From MVYY01 sp035369865 (GTDB lineage: Bacteria; Bacteroidota; Bacteroidia; Bacteroidales; Paludibacteraceae), in NCBI GenBank assembly GCA_035369865.1, contig DAOOVG010000001.1, positions 1-64,000 on the forward strand: 64,000 bases of DNA, read 5' to 3'. Both the position numbers and the translations under genes were made by a program. A model generated the notes under the pieces. The model did no database searches, was not told where the DNA came from, and worked only from the letters and a program-made list of their open reading frames with translations. Position 1 is the first letter of the stretch. Each line of letters begins with the position of its first letter. Shown here piece after piece: positions 34,208 through 42,865 of this stretch.

Positions 34208-35362
34208 TTATTTTTTCAACAGTCTAACTACGTTCATTAGCAAATCAAAAAATACCATTTTGGGATTTACATTGCGTTCAATATGATTTTCTGCTAAAGC
34301 AAATTCGTTCATCAACTCCTCAACATTTTGTTCGTTGATGAAAGGCGAAAAACCCAATGAAAAATCTTTTTCAAAGGAAGTCATATAATTCAATGCAGGT
34401 TCATTCAGGTTAAAAATAAAATTTTCACGAATCATTCTTTGAGCATAAGTTAGAAAATTTTTCTGTCGTTCCCTACCGCCATTCGACGTAGTAGCCATTT
34501 CTTCCGCCCAATTTTTCAAGCTTTTCAAGGCTCCGTAATCTTTTTTATTCCCCAATTTCCAAGCTAAACGCATAATCTTCACAAAATGTTCAAAATTCTG
34601 CTTATTAATATCGTCTTCATTCAAATAGGATAATGCTTTCAAGTAACTTCCTTCTGAAATCTGAGCCATATTAAAAGCCTCTCCTTCAGCAATATGTTCG
34701 TTTTTTATTAATGCTTCAATAATTTCTTCTTTACTTAAACGTGGTACTTGAATTTGCTGGGTCCGCGATAAAATAGTAGGAATTATTTTATCGGGCGAAT
34801 TTGAGACCAAAAGAAAAACAGTTTTTTCAGGGGGCTCTTCAAGAATTTTCAATAATTTATTGGCAGTTTCAAGATTCATTCTTTCCGGCAACCAAATAAT
34901 CATGATTTTATATTCAGCCTCATAAGTTTTTAAATTTAATTTTCTGATGATTTCTTCACTTTCGGCGGTATAAATCATTCCTTGCTTGTTTTCACTACCT
35001 ATTTTAGCATACCACTTATTTTCACTGAAGTAAGGATTGTCCAATACCATTTCCCGAAATTGTGTTACGTAATCATCACAGACCACTAATTTTTTTTTCT
35101 CTTGTTTGATGATAGGGAATACCAGATGTAAATCGGGATGAATGAGTTTTTGATATTTAATGCAGGAAGGACACACGCCGCAAGCATCTGTTTCGGTTTT
35201 GTTTTCGCAGCAAATATATTGAGCATAAGCCAAAGCCAATGCAAATTTACCAATACCTTCAGGTCCACATAGCATTTGAGCATGAGGAATACGCTGTTCA
35301 TTAACGCTCTGGAGAAGTCTTTCTTTTATTTTATTTTGACCAATAATTTGAGAAAACAACAT
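34208..35362 (-). CDS. holB: DNA polymerase III clamp-loader subunit delta'
   Basis: A 384-residue AAA+ clamp-loader subunit. Near the N-terminus are IGQNKIKERLLQSV, a P-loop-like GPEGIGKFALA (the usual Ser/Thr after Lys is Phe, as in non-hydrolysing delta' subunits) and a zinc-binding CGVCPSC preceded by CCENK. Sensor-type segments NKLLKILEEPPEKTVFLLVS and TILSRTQQI follow. It works with delta and tau in loading the sliding clamp onto DNA. First gene of the leftward holB-ricT-gldH-trmB-mrp cluster, with a promoter box at 35395-35402. Confidence 0.93.
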   Translation of the reverse strand: MLFSQIIGQNKIKERLLQSVNEQRIPHAQMLCGPEGIGKFALALAYAQYICCENKTETDACGVCPSCIKYQKLIHPDLHLVFPIIKQEKKKLVVCDDYVTQFREMVLDNPYFSENKWYAKIGSENKQGMIYTAESEEIIRKLNLKTYEAEYKIMIIWLPERMNLETANKLLKILEEPPEKTVFLLVSNSPDKIIPTILSRTQQIQVPRLSKEEIIEALIKNEHIAEGEAFNMAQISEGSYLKALSYLNEDDINKQNFEHFVKIMRLAWKLGNKKDYGALKSLKNWAEEMATTSNGGRERQKNFLTYAQRMIRENFIFNLNEPALNYMTSFEKDFSLGFSPFINEQNVEELMNEFALAENHIERNVNPKMVFFDLLMNVVRLLKK

Positions 35363-35394
35363 AATAAAGATTTGAAAATATCCTCTATAAAATG

Positions 35395-35402
35395 CAAATT
35401 TA
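35395..35402 (-). promoter_or_regulatory. -7 promoter box for holB cluster
   Basis: On the minus strand the sequence is TAAATTTG, a TAnnTTTG match 32 bases before the holB ATG. No TTTG at the expected -33 distance, so moderate support only. Confidence 0.4.
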
Positions 35403-35550
35403 CAAGATAATTTTCAATTTTCATTCGATTATGAAAGGTTAAAAAATACTTTATGCTGAGTTAGTTCATATATTTTTGCAAAATATTTTTATTCTCTTTC
35501 GATTTCTTTTAAACTGGATTCATTTTATCCAAAAATTTTTCCTAAAAAAA

Positions 35551-35607
35551 CCGTCGACGAAAAAACAGCCGACGGGAATGTTAAAAAATTACTTGTTAAT
35601 TTTTTAA
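35551..35607 (-). terminator. Tandem terminator hairpins after the outer-membrane barrel gene
   Basis: Read on the minus strand, TTAAAAAATTA/TAATTTTTTAA (35581-35607) comes first, then CCGTCG...CGACGG (35570-35575 and 35551-35556) followed immediately by TTTTTTT. The second is a standard intrinsic terminator for the gene ending at 35620. Confidence 0.8.
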
Positions 35608-35619
35608 ATAAATACTTTC

Positions 35620-36252
35620 CTACAAGACAAAGGCAATGGAAGCTTTCAGCTCATCGCGAGTAAGACTATAGTTGTCGCTGTTGTTCGTATCCAGCAACCC
35701 CCAATCATAACTTAAGCGGAATTGCAAGTTTTGTAATTTTATGCCGGCACCAACACCCATTTGAATATCAAAGCGAGATTGACGACTGTCTCCATTATCA
35801 TCAGTTTTGTAATAATCAATAGTTGGTGGTTCAAATGTCCCTAATGAAGAAGTCACTTTAGATGTAGTTTTTTTGCTGATACCAACATTGAAACTAGGAC
35901 CCCCAAAAACAAAAACACCAACAGGAGAACCCGTAGGGATAGTAAATGCCAGCCGTACAGGAATATCAACCGAATGAAAAGTTGTGGATGTTTTTGCAGT
36001 GACCACGCCTTCATAAGTTTCCTGTTTGGTTTGATAATTATAAAACAAACCATACTGTAAGCTGAAAGGACCTTGAATTGTTAGTTCTGCTATTGGACCC
36101 ACATGAAAACCATTCAGGTTTGACAAGGTGTCGCCTTCACCAATAAAAGTAGTAGAATTACTGTAACCTGCTTGCACACCAAAACCTTGTGCATTTAAAC
36201 TTGAAGCAGCGATAATCGCTAAAGATGCCAACAAAAATTTCACCTTTTTCAT
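35620..36252 (-). CDS. Outer-membrane beta-barrel protein (porin/PorT-like family)
   Basis: A 210-residue secreted protein with signal peptide (about 1-21, ending SSLNAQG) followed by alternating amphipathic strands (FGVQAGYSNSTTFIG, FSLQYGLFYNYQTKQ, FRLSYDWGLLDTN) and a hydrophobic C-terminal strand ending ASIAFVL. This matches the 'outer membrane beta-barrel' or porin-family proteins of Bacteroidota, probably an eight-stranded barrel. No function can be assigned from sequence. It is a single transcription unit with a strong terminator 13 bases downstream. Confidence 0.8.
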   Translation of the reverse strand: MKKVKFLLASLAIIAASSLNAQGFGVQAGYSNSTTFIGEGDTLSNLNGFHVGPIAELTIQGPFSLQYGLFYNYQTKQETYEGVVTAKTSTTFHSVDIPVRLAFTIPTGSPVGVFVFGGPSFNVGISKKTTSKVTSSLGTFEPPTIDYYKTDDNGDSRQSRFDIQMGVGAGIKLQNLQFRLSYDWGLLDTNNSDNYSLTRDELKASIAFVL

Positions 36253-36611
36253 TTGCTTTGTTTTTTAAAAGTTAATGTTAAAAATGTTTATTCCTGGAAA
36301 GAAACAAAAAATATACCATTCTTTTTAAACAGAAAAATACTTGATGAAAAATTAATGATTATCAGTATACAACTCGGCAATTGAATTATTTTTTTGTAAC
36401 TTTTTCCTAAACTGAGCATTGTCAAAATAAAAAAGTATTAATGAAGCTAATAAAAAGTCTATAAAATATTGAAAATCACTCAAATATTTTATTTTTTAGT
36501 ATCTGATAATTTAATTGATTGACCATTTGTTGAAGTATCCTATGGTAGTGAAAGTGAATTGTAATTATCTCCCATTAGGAATGAAATATTAGAGAATATT
36601 TGTTGATTCTT
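36253..36611. other. 359-base AT-rich intergenic stretch
   Basis: Nothing supported on either strand: no open frame of note, no clear terminator for the leftward SDR gene or promoter consensus for the barrel gene. Probably holds the barrel-gene promoter and 5' leader. Confidence 0.5.
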
Positions 36612-37619
36612 TTATTCTTTGGAAAGAGGGAACCACTGACATCGCTTTAAATCATGAATGATATTGTTCATTGTTTCGTTGATTTCAAGATTGACGGATT
36701 GTTGAATGGTATTTTCTTTGTACCAACTTATAATTTCTTTGGCTCCTTCACAGAAAGAAACTTGTGGATGAAATTCAGGAACAAACTTTTTGATTTTCGA
36801 ATTGTCAAATATCATACTGTGCGATTTGTCACCAAGTAACCCATCACCCATTTCTTGATTATATTTTGCAATAATTTCTGAGGGGACATGCACCAACTGG
36901 GGTCTTACACCCAGTTCATTTGCCATAATTTCATAAATAGTATTCCAACTAAGCCATTCATCCGAAGTAATATGAAAAGCCTCGTGAATAGCATCCGTAT
37001 TCCCAAGTAAACCTATTACTCCTACTGCAAAATCTTTATTATAAGTTAGTGTCCAGATAGAAGTTCCATCACCATGAACAATCACCGGTTCGCCTTTCAA
37101 CATTCTATGCAGAATCGTATAACCACCGATTAAAGGAACGGTTGTTTTTCCATAAGTATGTGAAGGACGTATGATGGTGTAAGGAAAACCTGATTTTTGA
37201 TATTCTTCTTCTAATAATTTTTCACAGGCAATTTTCTTTCTCGAATATTCCCAATAAGGATTGTATAGTGGTGTCTCTTCTGTAATGGGAAGTTTTTCAG
37301 GCGGTTTTTGATAAGCTGAGGCAGTGCTTATAAATACATACTGATGCGTTTTATTCTTAAAAAGTTGAATATCATTTAGAATATCTGTTGGTTCATAAGC
37401 AATAAAATCAACCACACTGTCAAAAGTCATTTCTCTGAGTGATTCTGCCACTTTTTTCGTGTCGTGAATGTCGGCAACAATAGTTTTTACTTCTTTCGTT
37501 GACTGTGTTTTTTGTGTTAATCCTCTGTTTAAGTGATAAATTTCTATTCCTTTATTAATAGCTATCTCTGTGCAGGCTGAGCTTAAATTACCTGTTCCAC
37601 CTATAAATAAAACTTTCAT
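36612..37619 (-). CDS. NAD-dependent epimerase/dehydratase (extended SDR)
   Basis: A 335-residue extended short-chain dehydrogenase. The Rossmann nucleotide motif GGTGNLSS is at residues 8-15, followed by LNRG; YTIIRPSHTYG and a WEYSRKKIACEK segment give the Tyr-x3-Lys-like active site (YSRKK). It resembles the CSP41/isoflavone-reductase-like 'atypical' SDR group annotated as NAD-dependent epimerases. The substrate is not evident and neighbours do not help: it is divergent from sufS. The last 30 residues (SVNLEINETMNN...) look like an extra helix. Confidence 0.85.
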   Translation of the reverse strand: MKVLFIGGTGNLSSACTEIAINKGIEIYHLNRGLTQKTQSTKEVKTIVADIHDTKKVAESLREMTFDSVVDFIAYEPTDILNDIQLFKNKTHQYVFISTASAYQKPPEKLPITEETPLYNPYWEYSRKKIACEKLLEEEYQKSGFPYTIIRPSHTYGKTTVPLIGGYTILHRMLKGEPVIVHGDGTSIWTLTYNKDFAVGVIGLLGNTDAIHEAFHITSDEWLSWNTIYEIMANELGVRPQLVHVPSEIIAKYNQEMGDGLLGDKSHSMIFDNSKIKKFVPEFHPQVSFCEGAKEIISWYKENTIQQSVNLEINETMNNIIHDLKRCQWFPLSKE

Positions 37620-37739
37620 AACGATTATTTTTATATTTCTGAAAAATTATTACAATTAATATGACTTGCTTTAGCAATGAAGAAATAAGGAAAGCCAAAA
37701 GCCACATGACAAATTTATAAGCTTTTCTTCATTTTTTTG

Positions 37740-37747
37740 TACTTTTG
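37740..37747 (+). promoter_or_regulatory. -7 promoter box for sufS
   Basis: TACTTTTG matches TAnnTTTG and lies 33 bases before the chosen sufS ATG at 37781. A divergent TAAATTTG (minus strand, 37717-37710) could serve the SDR gene. Confidence 0.5.
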
Positions 37748-37780
37748 CAATTAAAATCATTAAAAATTTATTTTTATCTC

Positions 37781-39013
37781 ATGAATGAAAATCAAATACG
37801 CAAAATACGGGAAGATTTTCCTATTTTAAGCGAAAAAATATACAATAGAAATTTAATTTATCTGGATAATGCAGCCACTACGCAAAAGCCTCGTTGTGTA
37901 GTGGAGAAAATGGAATATGCTTATTATCATTTGAATGCAAATATTCATCGTGGCGTTCATTATTTAAGTCAAAAAGCTACAGAAGCTTATGAAGAAGCTC
38001 GCAGCACTGTTGCTCAATTTTTGAATGCTGATAAACGGGAAGAGATTATTTTTACGCGTGGTGCTACTGAATCTATCAATCTGGTCGCTTTTTCGTTTGG
38101 TGAAGCTTTTTGTAAACCGGGTGATGAAATTGTGGTTTCAGCAATGGAACATCATTCCAATTTGGTTCCCTGGCAGATGCTTTGCGAACGAAAAGGAATG
38201 AAACTCCGCATAATTCCCATGAACGAAAAAGGCGAATTACAATTAGATGTTTTTCCTCATTTGCTTAACGAACATACAAAAATAGTAGCAGTGACGCATG
38301 TTTCAAATGTATTAGGGACGATAAATCCTGTCAAAGAAATCATTAAAATAGCTCACCAAAAAAATATTCCAGTGTTAGTGGACGGAGCTCAGGCAGTTCC
38401 TCATTTTGCGGTTGATGTAACAGATATGGATGCTGATTTTTATGCATTTTCAGGACATAAAATTTATGGACCGACGGGCATTGGCGTTCTTTACGGGAAA
38501 GAAAAATGGTTAAATACACTTCCGCCTTATCAGGGAGGCGGAGAAATGATTTCTACGGTTACTTTCGAAAAAACTACTTATAGTGAAATTCCGTTTAAAT
38601 TTGAAGCAGGAACACCCGATTATATCGGTTCGATGGCATTGGCGGAAGCATTACTGTATGTTCAAAAAATTGGCTTAGATGTCATTGCCAATTATGAAAA
38701 CGAACTACTGAATTATGCAATTAAAAGACTGAAAGAGATCGAAGGCATTCGTTTTATTGGTACAGCCGAGAGGAAATGTTCTGTTATTTCTTTTCTGATA
38801 AACGATATTCATCCTTATGATATAGGCATGATGCTCGATAAATTGGGTATAGCTGTTCGTACTGGTCATCATTGTGCCCAGCCAGTGATCGATGCTTTCG
38901 GAATTCCTGGTACAATTCGTATTTCATTTGCTTTTTACAACACGAAAGAAGAAATTGATGAGTTCATTGCTGCATTGAAACGAATTGTGCCTATGCTTGT
39001 TTCAAAAAAATAG
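37781..39013 (+). CDS. sufS: Cysteine desulfurase SufS
   Basis: The protein is 410 residues when started at ATG 37781 (MNENQIRKIREDFPIL); the longer frame from 37745 would begin inside the promoter box. It is a fold-type I PLP enzyme of group II: YLDNAATTQKP at the N-terminus, PLP lysine K227 in SGHKIYGP and catalytic C365 in RTGHHCAQP. It releases sulfur from cysteine as an enzyme persulfide for Fe-S cluster assembly. Directly followed by sufE (37 bases), its activator. No sufBCD genes are in the window. Confidence 0.95.
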   Translation: MNENQIRKIREDFPILSEKIYNRNLIYLDNAATTQKPRCVVEKMEYAYYHLNANIHRGVHYLSQKATEAYEEARSTVAQFLNADKREEIIFTRGATESINLVAFSFGEAFCKPGDEIVVSAMEHHSNLVPWQMLCERKGMKLRIIPMNEKGELQLDVFPHLLNEHTKIVAVTHVSNVLGTINPVKEIIKIAHQKNIPVLVDGAQAVPHFAVDVTDMDADFYAFSGHKIYGPTGIGVLYGKEKWLNTLPPYQGGGEMISTVTFEKTTYSEIPFKFEAGTPDYIGSMALAEALLYVQKIGLDVIANYENELLNYAIKRLKEIEGIRFIGTAERKCSVISFLINDIHPYDIGMMLDKLGIAVRTGHHCAQPVIDAFGIPGTIRISFAFYNTKEEIDEFIAALKRIVPMLVSKK

Positions 39014-39050
39014 TTTTACAAAAAAAAAGTTTTAAGCAATAGAAAAAATT

Positions 39051-39473
39051 ATGACAATCAATGAAATTCAAGAGGAAATTATAGAAGAATTTAATCAGTT
39101 TGACGATTGGTTAGAAAAGTATTCTTTACTAATAGATATGGGAAATTCCCTTGAACCACTTGACAGTAAATATAAAACACCAGAAAATTTGATTGAAGGT
39201 TGCCAGAGTAAAGTTTGGTTGCAAGCAGAGATGAAAGATGGGAAAGTATATTTTCGCGGTGATAGTGATGCGGTATTGGTGAAAGGAATAATAGCTTTGT
39301 TAATAAAAGTGCTTTCAGGACATACTCCTGATGAAATTCTCAATGCAGATCTTTATTTTATCGATCAAATTGGGCTGCGTGAACATTTATCACCAACGCG
39401 TTCCAATGGATTACTTGCCATGCTCAAGCAAATGAAATTGTATGCGTTAGCTTTTAAATCGAAAAGCGAATGA
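39051..39473 (+). CDS. sufE: Sulfur-acceptor protein SufE
   Basis: A 140-residue SufE: the acceptor cysteine C51 sits in LIEGCQSKVWL, preceded by the YKTPENLI segment and followed by FRGDSDAVLVKGIIALL. It takes the persulfide from SufS and passes it to the SufBCD scaffold. It lies 37 bases after sufS in the same direction, so the pair is almost certainly one operon. Confidence 0.95.
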   Translation: MTINEIQEEIIEEFNQFDDWLEKYSLLIDMGNSLEPLDSKYKTPENLIEGCQSKVWLQAEMKDGKVYFRGDSDAVLVKGIIALLIKVLSGHTPDEILNADLYFIDQIGLREHLSPTRSNGLLAMLKQMKLYALAFKSKSE

Positions 39474-39505
39474 GATTTTTACTTCTGCAATTCCACAAAA
39501 TACTG

Positions 39506-39513
39506 TATATTTG
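39506..39513 (+). promoter_or_regulatory. -7 promoter box for folD
   Basis: TATATTTG matches TAnnTTTG in the 92-base gap between sufE and folD, 52 bases before the folD ATG. No TTTG at the ideal distance upstream. Confidence 0.4.
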
Positions 39514-39565
39514 TATTGTTTATGAATTCATCTTGTAGATAAATTTTTAAAAAATAAGTCAATTT

Positions 39566-40450
39566 ATGTACACACTTTTAGATGGGAAACTTATTTCGGA
39601 ACAAATAAAAAAGGAAATTGCTGAAGAAGTACAACAAATGATAGTAGCAGGTAAGAAGAGACCTCATCTGGCAGTTATTATTGTTGGACACGATGGCGGT
39701 AGTGAATCGTATGTAGCTGGGAAAATAAAAGATTGCGAAATTTGCGGATTTAAGTCAACTTTAATTCGATTTGAGGACGATGTTACTGAAAAAAGTTTGC
39801 TGGAAGAAGTGCAGCATTTAAATGAAGATGCTGATGTGGATGGCTTTATTGTTCAATTACCTTTACCCAAACATATTTCGGAACAAAAAATTATCGAAGC
39901 TATTGATTATAAAAAAGATGTAGATGGTTTTCATCCTATTAATGTGGGTCGTTTATGTATCGGTTTGCCTTGTTATGTTTCTGCTACACCAATGGGAATT
40001 ATGGAACTACTAAAACGCTATCAAATTGAAACGAGTGGTAAAAATTGCGTTGTTATTGGACGAAGCAACATTGTTGGTAAACCAACTGCAATGTTAATGA
40101 TGCAAAAAAATTATCCGGGCGATGCTACTGTAACAGTTTGTCATAGCCGTACTAAGAATTTGTCAGAAATCTGTCGCCAAGCTGATATTATTGTGGCTGC
40201 TTTGGGTCAGCCAGAATTTTTAAAAGGTGACATGGTGAAAGAGGGTGTTGTGGTAATTGATGTGGGAACAACGAGAGTTCCTTCAACTGAAACTAAATCA
40301 GGATATAAACTCAAGGGAGATGTGGCTTTTAACGAAGTTGCTCCTAAAGCTTCCTACATTACGCCTGTTCCTGGCGGAGTAGGGTTGATGACAAGAGTTT
40401 CGCTAATGAAAAATACGCTGTTAGCTGCTAAAAGAGAAATTTATCATTGA
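39566..40450 (+). CDS. folD: Bifunctional methylenetetrahydrofolate dehydrogenase/cyclohydrolase FolD
   Basis: A 294-residue FolD with all signature blocks: VGHDGGSESYVAGKIKDCE carrying the catalytic lysine (in YVAGKIKDC), VDGFIVQLPLPKHI, DVDGFHPINVG, the Rossmann GRSNIVGKPTAM and TPVPGGVGLMT. It interconverts 5,10-methylene-THF and 10-formyl-THF using NADP and supplies one-carbon units for purine and formyl-Met synthesis. It overlaps nothing, and rsmE starts 48 bases downstream. Confidence 0.96.
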   Translation: MYTLLDGKLISEQIKKEIAEEVQQMIVAGKKRPHLAVIIVGHDGGSESYVAGKIKDCEICGFKSTLIRFEDDVTEKSLLEEVQHLNEDADVDGFIVQLPLPKHISEQKIIEAIDYKKDVDGFHPINVGRLCIGLPCYVSATPMGIMELLKRYQIETSGKNCVVIGRSNIVGKPTAMLMMQKNYPGDATVTVCHSRTKNLSEICRQADIIVAALGQPEFLKGDMVKEGVVVIDVGTTRVPSTETKSGYKLKGDVAFNEVAPKASYITPVPGGVGLMTRVSLMKNTLLAAKREIYH

Positions 40451-40497
40451 TTCTTGGCATTTTCCTCGAAATAGTAAAAGAATGTAAGTGTCTAAGT

Positions 40498-41226
40498 ATG
40501 AATGTTTTTTATGTTCCTGAACCTACATTAAGAAATACTCTTCCCGAAGAAGAATCTCAACATGCCATCAAAGTGTTACGTTTAAAGGAAGGCGAAGAAA
40601 TCGTTCTGATTGACGGGAAAGGAGGCTATTACAAAGCAAAAATTACATTTCCAGATGCTAAACACTGTGAATTTGAAATTTTAGAAACAATATCTGACTT
40701 TGGCAAATTAAATTATTACTTGCATATTGCGATTGCTCCAACCAAAAACATGGAACGTTTTGAGTGGTTTGTCGAGAAAGCGACTGAAATTGGCATTAGC
40801 GAAATAACGCCCATCATTTGTCAATTTTCAGAACGTAAAGTTATTAAAATGGAACGCTTGGAAAAAATCATGATTGCTGCTGCTAAACAATCCATTAGAG
40901 CCTATTTCCCGAAATTAAATCCCTCGTGTCGTTTTGATGATTTTTTGAAGAAATATCATGCTTCGCAACAGTTTATTGCACATTGTTATTCTTCTGTCTA
41001 TGACGGAGAAAAAATTCAAAAACTTGAAAAAAAGAAACTAAAAGATGTTGCTCAAAGATCTTTGGGAACCATTATTTTGATTGGTCCAGAAGGTGATTTT
41101 AGCAACGAGGAAATTAAAAAAGCGATTACTGCAGGATACATTCCGATTTCACTGGGTGAAAGTCGTTTGCGTACCGAAACAGCAGGTATCATTGCCTGTC
41201 ACACTATTGCCCTCATCAATCAATAA
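40498..41226 (+). CDS. rsmE: 16S rRNA (uracil1498-N3)-methyltransferase RsmE
   Basis: The protein is 242 residues from ATG 40498 (MNVFYVPEPTLRNTL); the frame is open back to 40447 inside folD but that would add a poor leader. SPOUT-fold methyltransferase: PUA-like N-terminus with QHAIKVLRLKEGEEI, a middle ATEIGISEITPIICQFSERK, and the trefoil-knot SAM site LIGPEGDFSNEE...LGESRLRTETAGI. It methylates U1498 of 16S rRNA. Likely co-transcribed with folD. Confidence 0.94.
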   Translation: MNVFYVPEPTLRNTLPEEESQHAIKVLRLKEGEEIVLIDGKGGYYKAKITFPDAKHCEFEILETISDFGKLNYYLHIAIAPTKNMERFEWFVEKATEIGISEITPIICQFSERKVIKMERLEKIMIAAAKQSIRAYFPKLNPSCRFDDFLKKYHASQQFIAHCYSSVYDGEKIQKLEKKKLKDVAQRSLGTIILIGPEGDFSNEEIKKAITAGYIPISLGESRLRTETAGIIACHTIALINQ

Positions 41227-41273
41227 AAAATTTCATTACTTTTTCTTTCTACAAATTTTTAAAAAACAGAAAA

Positions 41274-42377
41274 TTACACGTGAGTAACAAACAGCGGCGT
41301 ATCAGTATGAAGCACCATTTTATAAGCCAAACCTGGATTAAATAACCTTCTAATGAGATTTCGACGCGGTGAATTAAAAGCAAGAAGATGAATTTCATTT
41401 TTTGCCAGATAGTCGTCAATTAATTTTAACGAATCACCTGAGCTTATTAAATCATAATGTGTTTTGAGTTCGGGATAATGTTTCGAGAAATATTCCTTTA
41501 TGCCTCCAATCATTACTTCATCCCACACTTCTTTTTTCTGAGAAACATGAATAAAATATATTTCTAAATTTTCAGAGCCAAACAGGGAAATAGTGGTATC
41601 GATAGCAATTAAATCCTTTTCATCAAAATTTGTCAAAAAAGCAATTCTTTTGATTTCTGCCGGAGAATTCAAAGATACACAGGCAGGAATAGCCAGAACT
41701 GGTGAAACACACGCTTCAATGACTTCTGCTGTGACGCTACCAATCAATTCGCTGGAAATTTTTTTGCCTCGTGTTCCCATAATGACTAAAACAGGACGAT
41801 TTTTCTTACAGTAATCCAGAATCTGATCTTCAGGGATGCCTTCTTTCAATTCAAAACGAAAATCGACATTGGGTAATTCTCCTTTTGAGATACGTTCATT
41901 GATTTGGTTATTCATCTTTGCCATTTCTTCATGGGCTGAACTGATAATCCGACGCAATAATTCAGCATCACCAAATGTATAGGTATTCATGTCATCAGTA
42001 ACGGAAGAAATGGTAAAAGGAGGACTGTAATAAACATTCAAAAAAACAATTTTTGCTTTTAACTTCTGTGCAAAATAAAAAGCAAAATCAATAGTTTGAG
42101 GAATCAAATCGGAAAAATCAAGTGGAACAAGAATTTGCAAGCCTTTTTCTTCTTCTCCTTTTTCTTCATCCCAGGCTTTTTCAACTTCTTCTACAATTTT
42201 TAAAGCTTTTGGTAAATCACTTTCTTTAATACGTATTCTAACGCCTACCGATAATTCAGGATGTTCCAGATTTACATTTTGAATGACTGTTTCAATTCCG
42301 TTTTCTTCTAAAACGTTCTTTATTTTTTCAGCCCGTTTTAAAGTGCGAATAGCAAGGGTTACAAATTTATCTTCCAT
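41274..42377 (-). CDS. DUF2007-type domain fused to tandem universal-stress-protein domains
   Basis: A 367-residue protein in three parts. Residues about 1-68 are a small ferredoxin-like DUF2007 ('putative signal transducing protein') domain (LKRAEKIKNVLEENGIE...). Residues about 78-220 are a UspA domain keeping the ATP-site pattern MGTRGKKISSELIGSV. Residues about 228-365 are a second Usp domain that has lost this motif (FNSPRRNLIRRLF). Tandem Usp proteins are common stress proteins in Bacteroidota, acting in the cytoplasm; the N-terminal fusion suggests that a signal is sensed through DUF2007. It converges on rsmE. Confidence 0.82.
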   Translation of the reverse strand: MEDKFVTLAIRTLKRAEKIKNVLEENGIETVIQNVNLEHPELSVGVRIRIKESDLPKALKIVEEVEKAWDEEKGEEEKGLQILVPLDFSDLIPQTIDFAFYFAQKLKAKIVFLNVYYSPPFTISSVTDDMNTYTFGDAELLRRIISSAHEEMAKMNNQINERISKGELPNVDFRFELKEGIPEDQILDYCKKNRPVLVIMGTRGKKISSELIGSVTAEVIEACVSPVLAIPACVSLNSPAEIKRIAFLTNFDEKDLIAIDTTISLFGSENLEIYFIHVSQKKEVWDEVMIGGIKEYFSKHYPELKTHYDLISSGDSLKLIDDYLAKNEIHLLAFNSPRRNLIRRLFNPGLAYKMVLHTDTPLFVTHV

Positions 42378-42699
42378 AGTATCAAATATTTCAGATTCTT
42401 AATTTACAGTATATTAATTATTTTTTTCAAAACTTTCTAATCATTTTCAAATGTAAAATTAATATATTTTCTGAAATAAAGGCAATCACTTTGCTTTTTT
42501 TAATTTTTTCTATGAAAAATGACACCGTAAAAATTTGGAGTTAAGAATAAAAATCCACAATAATTTTATTCATAAAGTATTGATAAAAAGGAATGGCAAT
42601 TTAGCGTATTCTATATCGAAAAAGATTGACTACAGAGCAGGAAGGAGAAACATTTGAGATTTTGTATGGAAAAAGTATTCGACGACTTAGGTAAATCGG
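42378..42699. other. Gene-free stretch before the IS256-like relic
   Basis: AT-rich, with no open frame of note. It probably contains the Usp-gene promoter (none matching TAnnTTTG well). From about 42600 the plus-strand sequence has relic-like coding character leading into the transposase remnant at 42700. Confidence 0.4.
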
Positions 42700-42837
42700 A
42701 TGTTTAAAGGAGCAAGGAAGGAAATTAAAGAATGGTTAGAAAGGCCATTAAGAGATCGTTATCCCATTATTTACAATTATTGGAAAATTAAACGCATCGA
42801 TCGTGGGGAGATTACTTTTTTATATCATTTTACTTGA
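42700..42837 (+). pseudogene. Remnant of an IS256/mutator-type transposase
   Basis: A 45-codon plus-strand frame reads MFKGARKEIKEWLERPLRDR followed by YPIIYNYWKIK. This matches the conserved 'V-x-EW-Q-RPL-x-x-YPI-x-x-DA' region of IS256-family transposases, with the catalytic DA replaced by NY. No flanking parts of the transposase or inverted repeats are recognisable, so it is a short relic. Confidence 0.45.
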
Positions 42838-42865
42838 TTTTCACAACTTTATGATAATCTCACAA

